Source of the DNA: DASQPR01 sp963836775
GTDB lineage: Bacteria > Actinomycetota > Actinomycetes > Mycobacteriales > Micromonosporaceae
Direction of reading: 5' to 3'
Length of the DNA stretch: 64,000 nucleotides
NCBI GenBank assembly: GCA_963836775.1
Contig: CAWIKR010000003.1
Location: 2,542,001 to 2,606,000 of the forward strand
Made by a program: the position numbers and the translations under genes
Shown: positions 47,662 to 55,084 of the stretch, in pieces
Layout: every line of letters starts with the position of its first letter
How positions within the stretch are numbered: position 1 is the stretch's first letter
Notes under the pieces: generated by a model
The model's database searches: none
Told to the model about the DNA's origin: nothing
Seen by the model: the letters and a program-made list of their open reading frames with translations, nothing else

Positions 47662-49463
47662 TTCGACGTGCTCCGCAGGCCGCGGTTGGCGTGGTACGAC
47701 ACGGCGGTGTTGACCAGCTCGATGTGGGAGAACGCCTGCGGGAAGTTGCCGACCATCCGGCCGGCGTGGACGTCGTACTCCTCGGCGAGCAGCCCGACGT
47801 CGTTGCGCAGCGCCAGCAGCCGGTCCAGCACCTTGCGCGCCTTCTTGCGGCGGCCCTGCAGCCCGTAGTTGTCGGCCAGCCAGAAGGTGCAGGCGAGGAA
47901 CGCGCCCTCGCCCGGGGGCAGGCCGTCCACGTGCGCCGACTCATCCGGCTTGTAGCGCATGACGAACCCGTCGACCAGGAGCTCGCGTTCGATCGCCTGG
48001 ACCGTGCCGAGCATCCGCGGGTCGGTCGCCGGCAGGAACCCGACCTGCGGGATAAGAAGCAGTGAGGCATCCACCGTGTCGGTGCCGTACGACTGAGTGA
48101 AGCTGTTGATGTCGCTGTTGAAGCCCTTCTCCAGCACCTCGCGCTGGATGTCGTCGCGGACCGCGCGCCACCGCTCCGTCGGCCCGGACCGATCGAAATT
48201 CTCGACCGTCTTGATCGCGCGATCCATCGCGACCCAGGCCATCACCTTGGAGTGCACGAAGTGCCGGCGCGGCCCGCGCACCTCCCAGATGCCTTCGTCC
48301 GGCTCTTTCCACTGGCCTTCCAGGAAGTCCATCAGGTTCTGCTGGACCTTCCACATCTCGTCATCTGGCGGCAGACCGCCGACCCGAGCCTCATAGAGCG
48401 CGTCCATCATCTCGCCGAACACGTCCAGCTGCAGCTGACCGTGGGCACCGTTGCCGATGCGGACCGGCCGGGCGCCCTGGTAGCCGGGCAGCCAGCCGAG
48501 CTCGATCTCGGTAAGGCGGCGCTCGCCGTTGATGCCGTACATGATCTGCAGTTGCTCGGGCCGGCCGCCGACCGCGCGGACCAGCCACTCCCGCCACTGC
48601 GCCGCCTCGTCCAGATAACCGCCCTTGAGCAGCACCAGCAGGGTCAGCGTGGCGTCGCGCAACCAGCAGTAGCGGTAGTCCCAGTTGCGGACGCCGCCGA
48701 GCTGCTCCGGCAGTGACGTGGTCGGGGCCGCCACGATCCCGCCGCTCGGAGCGTAGGTGAGCGCCTTGAGAACGATCAGCGAGCGGACGACCGCGTCCCG
48801 GTCCGGCCCTACGTGATCACGCTGCCCGACCCAATCGATCCAGAACTGCGCGGTCCGGTCGATCGTCTCCTTGGCCCGGCGGAGTCCGGGCAGCTTCCCG
48901 CGCGGGCCGGTCCAGCCGAGCCGGAAGTCCGCGGCGTGGCCTTCGGTCAGCCGGAACGTCGAGCGCACCACGTCTTCTCTGTCGTCGCACGCGAGCGGCA
49001 CGTCGGCGTCGATGATCACCGTGTCCGGACCGCAGATGGCGTGCACGCGGTGGCCCTCACGGCGCAGCCACGGGACGCTCGACCCGTAGTCGAATCGCAG
49101 AATGATCTCGTTGACCATGTCGACGGATCCGCGCACACACTCGACCCGACGCATCACGTCCGGGATGTCGTCGCGCGGCGGCATGCAGTCGATCAGCTTG
49201 ACCGTGCCGGTCGGCGTCTCGAAGGTGGTCTCCAGCACCAGGGTGTCGCGGCGGTACTCCCTGGTCGCGGTGTAGTCCCGGCCATAGCAGCCGGCCGGTG
49301 CGAGCAGCCAGCGACCGTGGTCCGGGGTGCCGAGGAGCGCCGCGAAGCAGGCTCCGGAATCGAAGTGCGGCAGGCACAGCCAGTCGATCGAGCCGTCCTT
49401 GCCAATCAGAGCACCGGTGTGCAGATCACCGATGTAGGCATAGTCCTCGATAGCCAACGCCAT
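47643..49463 (-). CDS. Glycoside hydrolase family 15 protein (trehalase/glucoamylase-like)
   Basis: A 606-residue cytoplasmic glycosidase. The N-terminal beta domain starts YAYIGDLHTGALIGKDGSID, typical of the GH15 trehalase group found in mycobacteria and related bacteria; the (alpha/alpha)6 catalytic domain has NWDYRYCWLRDATLTLL near residue 265, QLQLDVFGEMMDALYEA and ERELLVDGFVMRY. The C-terminus has ELVNTAVSYHAN. Actinobacterial relatives hydrolyse trehalose, but glucoamylase activity cannot be excluded. No Shine-Dalgarno; CATTGT lies six bases before the ATG, so it may be leaderless. Its 3' end is tandemly duplicated. Confidence 0.92.
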   Translation of the reverse strand: MALAIEDYAYIGDLHTGALIGKDGSIDWLCLPHFDSGACFAALLGTPDHGRWLLAPAGCYGRDYTATREYRRDTLVLETTFETPTGTVKLIDCMPPRDDIPDVMRRVECVRGSVDMVNEIILRFDYGSSVPWLRREGHRVHAICGPDTVIIDADVPLACDDREDVVRSTFRLTEGHAADFRLGWTGPRGKLPGLRRAKETIDRTAQFWIDWVGQRDHVGPDRDAVVRSLIVLKALTYAPSGGIVAAPTTSLPEQLGGVRNWDYRYCWLRDATLTLLVLLKGGYLDEAAQWREWLVRAVGGRPEQLQIMYGINGERRLTEIELGWLPGYQGARPVRIGNGAHGQLQLDVFGEMMDALYEARVGGLPPDDEMWKVQQNLMDFLEGQWKEPDEGIWEVRGPRRHFVHSKVMAWVAMDRAIKTVENFDRSGPTERWRAVRDDIQREVLEKGFNSDINSFTQSYGTDTVDASLLLIPQVGFLPATDPRMLGTVQAIERELLVDGFVMRYKPDESAHVDGLPPGEGAFLACTFWLADNYGLQGRRKKARKVLDRLLALRNDVGLLAEEYDVHAGRMVGNFPQAFSHIELVNTAVSYHANRGLRSTSKRKMGD

Positions 49464-49967
49464 ACGATCACAATGCCCTATCCGGCTGTGTACCGCCTCA
49501 GTTGCCCACGCCGCACGATCAACTTTCGTGTCGCCCTCGGTCTGCCCGGCGCGCCCGGCGGACCCGCTGGCCTGGCGAGCCCAGCGAGCCCGGCGAGCCC
49601 GGCGAGCCCGGCGAGCAAGATCGCGACAGCCGTGAGCTGGCGGCGGTCTCCCCCGCCCGTGATCGCGACAGCCGTGAGCCGGTGGTCGTCAACCGGCTCG
49701 ATCGGCAGCCCTGACCTCACCGCTGTCGCCATCATGGTCGCGAGGACAGCCCTCACCTCACGACTGTCGCGATCACGCCGCCACCGCTCCGCGGACATCG
49801 CGATCTTGGCCGCAGCACCGGCCGCCCCTACCCACGATGCCCACATTGAGCCGCACGCAAGCCATCTGACCTGCCCATATACGCATCGGCTATTAGAGCA
49901 AGGCAAGAGGGGGGTGATCACCGACGCCGCGACGGCGGGTGCACGAAGCCCTACGAAGGAAACCGCG
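49464..49967. other. Gene-free interval with short repeats
   Basis: Contains five 9-bp units GCGAGCCCG (49575-49619), GATCGCGACAGCCGTGAGC twice (49619-49637, 49661-49679) and an inverted copy of it (49757-49774). Open frames encode only repetitive sequence. No gene is supported. Confidence 0.65.
49575..49774. repeat. Mixed direct and inverted repeats
   Basis: 9-bp units followed by two direct and one inverted copy of a 19-base sequence (GATCGCGACAGCCGTGAGC; inverted copy has one mismatch). Confidence 0.8.
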
Positions 49968-49982
49968 TAACCTCGAAACATG
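49968..49982 (+). promoter_or_regulatory. -10 box for leaderless LprD-like gene
   Basis: TAACCT at 49968-49973, six bases, ATG at 49980. Confidence 0.55.
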
Positions 49983-50327
49983 AAGCGACTCACGACCGGC
50001 CGGTGGCTGTTGCGCCACGTGGCCATGATCGTGCTGGTCGCCACGTTTCTCGGCCTGGGCTGGTGGCAACTCGGCCGGGGCCGCGAGGGCAATTCGCTCA
50101 GCTGGGGATATGCATTCGAGTGGCCGGTCTTCGCCGGTTTCGTGGTGCTGATCTGGGTGCGCGAGGTCCGGATCGCTCTCCGGGGCGGTCATGAGGTGCC
50201 CAAGCCCACTCGGGACGACGCTTCTCGCGTACCCGAAATTGCCGGTGTTCAAGAATTCGACCTGAACGCGGCGCGGGCCGCGCGGGCCGCACGGATCGCG
50301 TCCGATTCGCAAGCTTTAGGAGATTAG
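49980..50327 (+). CDS. LprD-like membrane protein
   Basis: A 115-residue protein with two hydrophobic segments: VAMIVLVATFLGLGWWQLGRG and YAFEWPVFAGFVVLIWVREVR. The pattern GWWQ...GYAFEWPVFAGF resembles mycobacterial LprD (Rv1343c), whose neighbour is a DUF3817 gene as here. Unlike LprD no lipobox cysteine is seen, so it is probably a plain membrane protein. The C-terminus is soluble and Ala/Arg-rich. The ATG follows TAACCT by six bases. Function unknown. Confidence 0.75.
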   Translation: MKRLTTGRWLLRHVAMIVLVATFLGLGWWQLGRGREGNSLSWGYAFEWPVFAGFVVLIWVREVRIALRGGHEVPKPTRDDASRVPEIAGVQEFDLNAARAARAARIASDSQALGD

Positions 50328-50328
50328 T

Positions 50329-50661
50329 TTGTCCGGCGCCCTGACCCGGTTTCGGGTGATCGCCTACACCGTTGGTGTCGGCCTCATCGTCCTCGTGCTG
50401 ATTGGCATGCCGCTGGAATATCTGGCGGACAACAAGACCGTGGTGTCCATCGTGGGCCCGATCCACGGCTTCCTCTACATGGTCTACCTGGTGTGCGCGT
50501 TCGATCTGGCGCGCCGGGCCGGCTGGTCGCTGAAGCGGACCATCCTCATCATGCTCGCCGGCACCATCCCGTTCGTGTCGTTCGTGGCCGAGCGCAAGGC
50601 CACCGGGTGGGTGCGGCAGGAGCACCTGCTGGACCGTACGCCGGTCGGCGCCGACGCCTGA
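50329..50661 (+). CDS. DUF3817 membrane protein
   Basis: A 110-residue membrane protein of the DUF3817 (YdzA-like) family: RFRVIAYTVGVGLIVLVLIG, then VSIVGPIHGFLYMVYLVCAF, DLARRAGWSLKRTILIMLAG and IPFVSFVAERK. About three membrane segments. The start is TTG at 50329, one base after the stop of the LprD-like gene; AGGAG lies six bases upstream and no other start fits. The pair LprD-like plus DUF3817 is conserved in mycobacteria; role unknown. Confidence 0.88.
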   Translation: MSGALTRFRVIAYTVGVGLIVLVLIGMPLEYLADNKTVVSIVGPIHGFLYMVYLVCAFDLARRAGWSLKRTILIMLAGTIPFVSFVAERKATGWVRQEHLLDRTPVGADA

Positions 50662-50698
50662 CCGGCACGCCAGCGGATAACGAAGCAGACGACGAAAC

Positions 50699-50729
50699 GG
50701 CGGCGTCACCCGAGAAAGGTGACGCCGCC
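50699..50729. terminator. Bidirectional terminator between DUF3817 and VWA genes
   Basis: Perfect 12-bp stem GGCGGCGTCACC / GGTGACGCCGCC with a 7-base loop. Confidence 0.85.
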
Positions 50730-50745
50730 GCCGTCGTCTGAGAAC

Positions 50746-52491
50746 CTACTTGCTGGCGCCCGGCCGCAGCGAGATCGCCTTGAGGAAGATGTCGCTGATC
50801 TGGGCCGGGTCGGCGGTCACGAAGGCGCCACCGCCGGTAGCCGCGGTGATCTTGTCCAGCTCACTCCTATTGACGCCGTCGCCGATACCGATCGCGATCA
50901 CCTCGACCGGTTTGTTCGGGTCCTTGATCTTCTTGATGGCGGCCAGGAGTTGGCTCATTGTCATGCCACCCGGGTTTTCGTTCTGACCATCGGTCATGAT
51001 CACGACCGAGTTGACCCGGCTCGAATCCCAGTTCTTCTGCACGGTCTGGTAGGCGGCGAGCACCGTGTCGTAGAGACCCGTCTGAGCGTTGGGAATCGGC
51101 GTGACCGCGTCGAGTGCGCCCGCCATCACGGCCCGGTTGCTGCTCAGCGCGCCGATCGGCACCAATTGCCGGTACGGCTTGGAGCCGTCCATCCATGAGG
51201 AGAACGACCACAGGCCGACGTTCCAGGCGTCGTCGAACAGGCCGAGCCCACTCTTCGCCGCGGCGACAGTGACCTGCTCACGGCTCGCGCTTCCGGCCGA
51301 CGGCACCTGGGTGGCCATCGAGCCGGACACGTCGATGACGGCCAGCATCCGGCCCGGAACGGTGACCGCGGACCACGCCGACAACGCCTGGTCGACCGCG
51401 GCGGCCGGGCTCGGCTCGGTCGGCTGCAGCGGTCCGACCGGCATGTTCGGCGTGGTCGGCATGCTGGCGCCGTAGGTGCCGTCGGCGGCCCGCAGCTCGT
51501 CCTGCGCCAGCAGGTTGGACCAGCCGGCGCCGCCGAGGCGGGCCTGGAACTTCGCCGCGGCCGCCTTCTTGGTGCCGGTCAGATCGATTGGCGTGTACGG
51601 GTAATCGAGCGCCGACGGGGCCGGACTGGCGTAGAGGCCGACCAGCGGCACCGGCGGCCGGGTGCTGTTGTAGGCCAGCACGGCCTGCTCCGGCAGCGGC
51701 GCGACGCTCAGTCCACGGGCCAGCGCGGTGGCGTCGGCCGATCGCGGGAACCGGCTCAGCAGGTCGTCGCGCACCTGGGACGACCCGGTGGACAGTGCCC
51801 GGATGACGCCGACGGTGGCGGCTTGGGCGGCGCCCTTCGCGGCGGCACCGGTGGCCCCCGACTGGGTGGCGCCGGCGACCGCGAGCAGGGCGGACAGCCC
51901 GGCCGCGTCGCCGTTCGGGTCCACGATGCCGGGCTTGACAGACCCGGACTTGAGCACGGTGAGCAGCGACGACCAGGTCGGCCTGTCGGAGGCGCTGAGC
52001 GACTTCGCGACCGGCTGCGGCACGGCGATCACCACCGGACTGCTGGCGATCGAATCACCGGCCAGCTTGACCGGAGTCGAGGCACCCTGAAGCCGGCTCA
52101 GCCAGCTGGTCGAGTCCGGCACCCAGACATCCGGGACCTCGGTGCTTCCGTTCGGCTGCCCGAGACCGGTGATCGCGACGTCGTTTCGCGCCGCGATCGC
52201 GGCCGCCACGTCGGCCGGAGTGGCCGAGATCACGTCGACCTTGACGCAGGTCTTGCCGCCCGTCGCCGAGCCGCCGTCCCAACCATTCGCGACCTGCTGC
52301 AACGCGGGCGCGATCTCGGGCGCCGCGGCGACCTTGAGGGCGACCGTCGACCCGCAGGAACCGGGCTTCAGAACGTGCTCATAGCCGAACCAGCCAGCGC
52401 CTGCGACTCCGGCGACGGCTGCGAGCGCTACTGTCACAGCGACGGTACGGCGGGGGCCAGAGCCGTGGGGGGTTCGATGCTTTCCACTCAC
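50746..52491 (-). CDS. Membrane-anchored protein with solute-binding-like and VWA domains
   Basis: A 581-residue protein with an N-terminal membrane anchor (TVAVTVALAAVAGVAGAGWF). Residues 45-330 resemble a periplasmic substrate-binding fold (VAAAPEIAPALQQVANGW near the start, SSPVVIAVPQPVA, VDPNGDAAGLSALLAVAG). Residues 385-570 are a von Willebrand A domain with an intact MIDAS: AVIDVSGSMAT, the TGLYDT region and IMTDGQNEN. The VWA part thus probably binds a divalent metal and a partner protein outside the cell. It stands alone, divergent from the MprF-like gene. Such hybrids exist in actinobacteria but their role is unknown. Confidence 0.87.
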   Translation of the reverse strand: MSGKHRTPHGSGPRRTVAVTVALAAVAGVAGAGWFGYEHVLKPGSCGSTVALKVAAAPEIAPALQQVANGWDGGSATGGKTCVKVDVISATPADVAAAIAARNDVAITGLGQPNGSTEVPDVWVPDSTSWLSRLQGASTPVKLAGDSIASSPVVIAVPQPVAKSLSASDRPTWSSLLTVLKSGSVKPGIVDPNGDAAGLSALLAVAGATQSGATGAAAKGAAQAATVGVIRALSTGSSQVRDDLLSRFPRSADATALARGLSVAPLPEQAVLAYNSTRPPVPLVGLYASPAPSALDYPYTPIDLTGTKKAAAAKFQARLGGAGWSNLLAQDELRAADGTYGASMPTTPNMPVGPLQPTEPSPAAAVDQALSAWSAVTVPGRMLAVIDVSGSMATQVPSAGSASREQVTVAAAKSGLGLFDDAWNVGLWSFSSWMDGSKPYRQLVPIGALSSNRAVMAGALDAVTPIPNAQTGLYDTVLAAYQTVQKNWDSSRVNSVVIMTDGQNENPGGMTMSQLLAAIKKIKDPNKPVEVIAIGIGDGVNRSELDKITAATGGGAFVTADPAQISDIFLKAISLRPGASK

Positions 52492-52625
52492 GGTGCCTAT
52501 ATTCCGGATCGGGGAGCATAACGACCAGCCTCGCTGGATCTTTACCGTTATGTCCGCTTTGGAATGCGGGGTACCCGAAGTTCGCCGTCTGAAGCTAAAT
52601 TTGATGCCTCGGGTTCCTAGATCGC
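52492..52625. promoter_or_regulatory. Divergent promoter region of the VWA and DUF2156 genes
   Basis: About 130 bases, less GC-rich than neighbours. No operator seen. Confidence 0.45.
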
Positions 52626-52640
52626 TAAGGTCGTTTCGTG
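52626..52640 (+). promoter_or_regulatory. -10 box for leaderless DUF2156 gene
   Basis: TAAGGT at 52626-52631, six bases, GTG at 52638. Confidence 0.6.
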
Positions 52641-54278
52641 CGTTTTCTGGGCGTACGCCTGGTGGCCGCGCTCGTGGCGGTGACCGGCGTGGTGAACCTT
52701 TTCACAGCGGTTCGTCCGCACGCGGACTTGTCGCGTCTCGCGGCACCGATCGACGGTGCCGCGCTCGGGCGTACCCACGCCTTTGTGATCGGCGCATTGC
52801 TGCTGGCCACCGCGTGGGGTCTGGTCGCCGGACGCTACGCGGCCTGGTTCGGCGGAGTGACGGTCCTGAGCTTCGCCCTGGTCGCCGCGATCCGGCACCG
52901 GCCGTTCGCGGTGCTGCTGGCCGGCACTGCTCTGGTGGCTCTGATCGCGTTGCGCGGCAACTTCCGCACTCGGCCGGACCCGGAGCGGATGCGCCTGGCC
53001 GGTCAGATCGCGCTGGTCGCCATCGTGACCGCGCTGATCGGCGGCTGCTGGGACGCGGTTGCCAACCGGCGGGCACCCGGTGGACCAGGCCGGGTGGTGA
53101 TCGCCGACTTTGCCGAAGCCAGCCCCGAGTCGCTGCGTGCGGTGATCATGATGGTGACGATCACCAGTGCCATCGTGGCGGCGGCGCTGGTGGCTTTGGC
53201 ACCGGCCGCTCCCCCGGCACCCGGTCAGCCGGCCGAGCGCGACGAGGTGCGGGACCTGGTCAGCCACGGCGAGGCCGATTCGCTGGCACCCTTCGCCACC
53301 CGGGCCGACAAGTCCTATGTGTTCAGCCCGGACCGGCGTGCCGCGATCGGATACCGGGTGCTCTTGGGCACCGCGCTGGCCGGTGGTGATCCGGTGGGAT
53401 CGGTCGGCAGCGCGCCGGCGGCGATCCGGGCGTTCCTCGCCGTCTGCACCGAGAAGGGCTGGCGCCCGGCGGTCCTCGGCGCCTCCAACGAGATCCGCGA
53501 GCTCTGGCGGGCCGAGGGCAACCTGCGAGGCATGCGGATCGGCGAGGAAGCCATCGTCGACACCGAGGCGTTCACCCTCTCGTCGAGGCGGATGCGCAAC
53601 GTCCGCCAGGCCGTCAACCGCACCCACAACGCCGGTGTGAAGGTCGTCATCAGCGAACTGTCCGCGCAGGATGCCGCCGATCTGCAGCCGATCCTGGACG
53701 ACTGGCTGCACGGCGCCAAGGAGCGTGGTTTCGCGATGAACCTGGACAACATCCTGACGCCCCGGCCGGACTGCTTGATCGTGACCGCGTACTCCTCCGA
53801 CGGCGTGCCGGTGGCGTTTGCCCGGTTCGCGGTCGCCGCCGACGGTCAGATCATCACGCTGGACGTGGCACCACGGGGCGGGACGGCCACCAACGGCGTC
53901 GCCGAACGCCTGATCGTCGAGATGGTGGAGTATGCCCGCGCGCACGGCGCCCGCGAGGTGTCGCTGAACTTCGCCGCCATGCGGTGGGCCTTCGACGGTC
54001 AGGGCCTGGTGCCGGAGGCGGCGGCCGCGCTGCTGAAGGCGTTCGACCGGTGGATCGAGATCGCGTCGCTGAACCGCTTCTGCGCCAAGTTCAATCCCAG
54101 CTGGCGGGCTCGCAGTCTGATGATGCGTTCGTGGTCGCAGCTGATCTGGGTAGTCGCGGCGGCGGTCCGGGCCGAGCTGTCGCCGGCCCGCAGTTCGGAG
54201 GCCGCATCGGCGCCCGGACACACCGTCGACCAGCCGGAGACACTCCCGGACGGCGTGGTGCCACACAGCTGCGACTAG
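52638..54278 (+). CDS. MprF-C/LPG synthase-like DUF2156 protein with membrane domain
   Basis: A 546-residue protein. Residues 1-200 contain about six membrane segments (RLVAALVAVTGVVNLFTAVR, AFVIGALLLATAWGLVAG and later). Residues 210-500 match the DUF2156 domain of lysyl-phosphatidylglycerol synthases: GEADSLAPFATRADKSYVFS, AIGYRVLLGTALAGGDPVG, MRIGEEAIVDTEAFTLSSRR and LNRFCAKFNPSWRAR. This domain transfers an amino acid from aminoacyl-tRNA to a lipid in known members; no tRNA synthetase is fused here. Start GTG follows TAAGGT by six bases. Function is inferred, so aminoacyl-lipid synthesis is a suggestion. Confidence 0.85.
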   Translation: MRFLGVRLVAALVAVTGVVNLFTAVRPHADLSRLAAPIDGAALGRTHAFVIGALLLATAWGLVAGRYAAWFGGVTVLSFALVAAIRHRPFAVLLAGTALVALIALRGNFRTRPDPERMRLAGQIALVAIVTALIGGCWDAVANRRAPGGPGRVVIADFAEASPESLRAVIMMVTITSAIVAAALVALAPAAPPAPGQPAERDEVRDLVSHGEADSLAPFATRADKSYVFSPDRRAAIGYRVLLGTALAGGDPVGSVGSAPAAIRAFLAVCTEKGWRPAVLGASNEIRELWRAEGNLRGMRIGEEAIVDTEAFTLSSRRMRNVRQAVNRTHNAGVKVVISELSAQDAADLQPILDDWLHGAKERGFAMNLDNILTPRPDCLIVTAYSSDGVPVAFARFAVAADGQIITLDVAPRGGTATNGVAERLIVEMVEYARAHGAREVSLNFAAMRWAFDGQGLVPEAAAALLKAFDRWIEIASLNRFCAKFNPSWRARSLMMRSWSQLIWVVAAAVRAELSPARSSEAASAPGHTVDQPETLPDGVVPHSCD

Positions 54279-54432
54279 CCCGCACTGTTCTCGCGAGCAA
54301 GGCCTCCGGCAGCCCGCGCAATTACACACCCGCGCTGGTGGTTCGCCGGCCACCGCGACTCGGTTCGGGGCGCGGCCAGCTCCACACCAACATCCGGGAC
54401 TGGGGCACATGCGGCCGGCGTCTTGGACGCGG

Positions 54433-54464
54433 ATCGGCCCCGACCGGGCGCGGTCGGGGCCGAT
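54433..54464. terminator. Bidirectional terminator between DUF2156 gene and mscL
   Basis: Perfect 13-bp stem ATCGGCCCCGACC / GGTCGGGGCCGAT with a 6-base loop. Confidence 0.85.
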
Positions 54465-54488
54465 GCCGGCTGTAGATGGCTGGCCCGG

Positions 54489-54989
54489 CTACGGGGTGTC
54501 GGTGGCCTCAGCGCTGCGATGCTGGGCCGCCGATCGCTGCGATGGCGCCAGCACGCTGCGGTCCTCCAGGGAGGCCAGCGAATCCCGGATCTGAGTCAGA
54601 AGCGCGATGTCGGCCGGCAGCGGCGGCGCCGGCTCGGCGGTCGCCTCGTCCTCGGCGGCGCGGCGGCCGAAGATGCCGAACCGCTTGGTCAGCGTGAGCC
54701 GGCGCTCGTTGAGCTTGTTCATCGGCAGCACGACCATGAAGTAGAGCGCGGCGGCGACCAGCAGGAAGTTGATCACCTGTCCGACGAAGTCGCCGGGCCG
54801 GAAGGTCTGGCCCATCACCACGAAGGTGCCGCCGAAGCTGCCGCCACCTCCGATGAGGTTGATCAGTGGCGTGATGAAGTCCTTGGTGAGCGCGCCCACC
54901 AGATCGTTGAAGGCGACACCGATGACCACACCGACGGCGAGGTCGACGATGTTGCCGCGCATGATGAAGTCGCGAAATCCCTTGAGCAC
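54489..54989 (-). CDS. mscL: Large-conductance mechanosensitive channel MscL
   Basis: A 166-residue membrane channel that opens under membrane tension to release solutes after osmotic downshock. The N-terminus MLKGFRDFIMRGNIVDLAVG and VVIGVAFNDLVGALTKDFIT, then a periplasmic loop and VGQVINFLLVAAALYFMVV, are diagnostic; the C-terminal 45 residues are charged. The start is GTG at 54989; TACGGT lies six bases upstream (54996-55001), again leaderless in appearance. Confidence 0.96.
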   Translation of the reverse strand: MLKGFRDFIMRGNIVDLAVGVVIGVAFNDLVGALTKDFITPLINLIGGGGSFGGTFVVMGQTFRPGDFVGQVINFLLVAAALYFMVVLPMNKLNERRLTLTKRFGIFGRRAAEDEATAEPAPPLPADIALLTQIRDSLASLEDRSVLAPSQRSAAQHRSAEATDTP

Positions 54990-54995
54990 CGCACC

Positions 54996-55001
54996 ACCGT
55001 A
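54996..55001 (-). promoter_or_regulatory. -10 box for leaderless mscL
   Basis: TACGGT on the minus strand, six bases before the mscL GTG. Confidence 0.5.
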
Positions 55002-55084
55002 ACGAAGGATCGGTCGACCCGCCTCCCGCCCGCGCGTGTCATTCCCGCCGGGCGACCGGGATCACCTGTCGCGCGCGACCGGTA

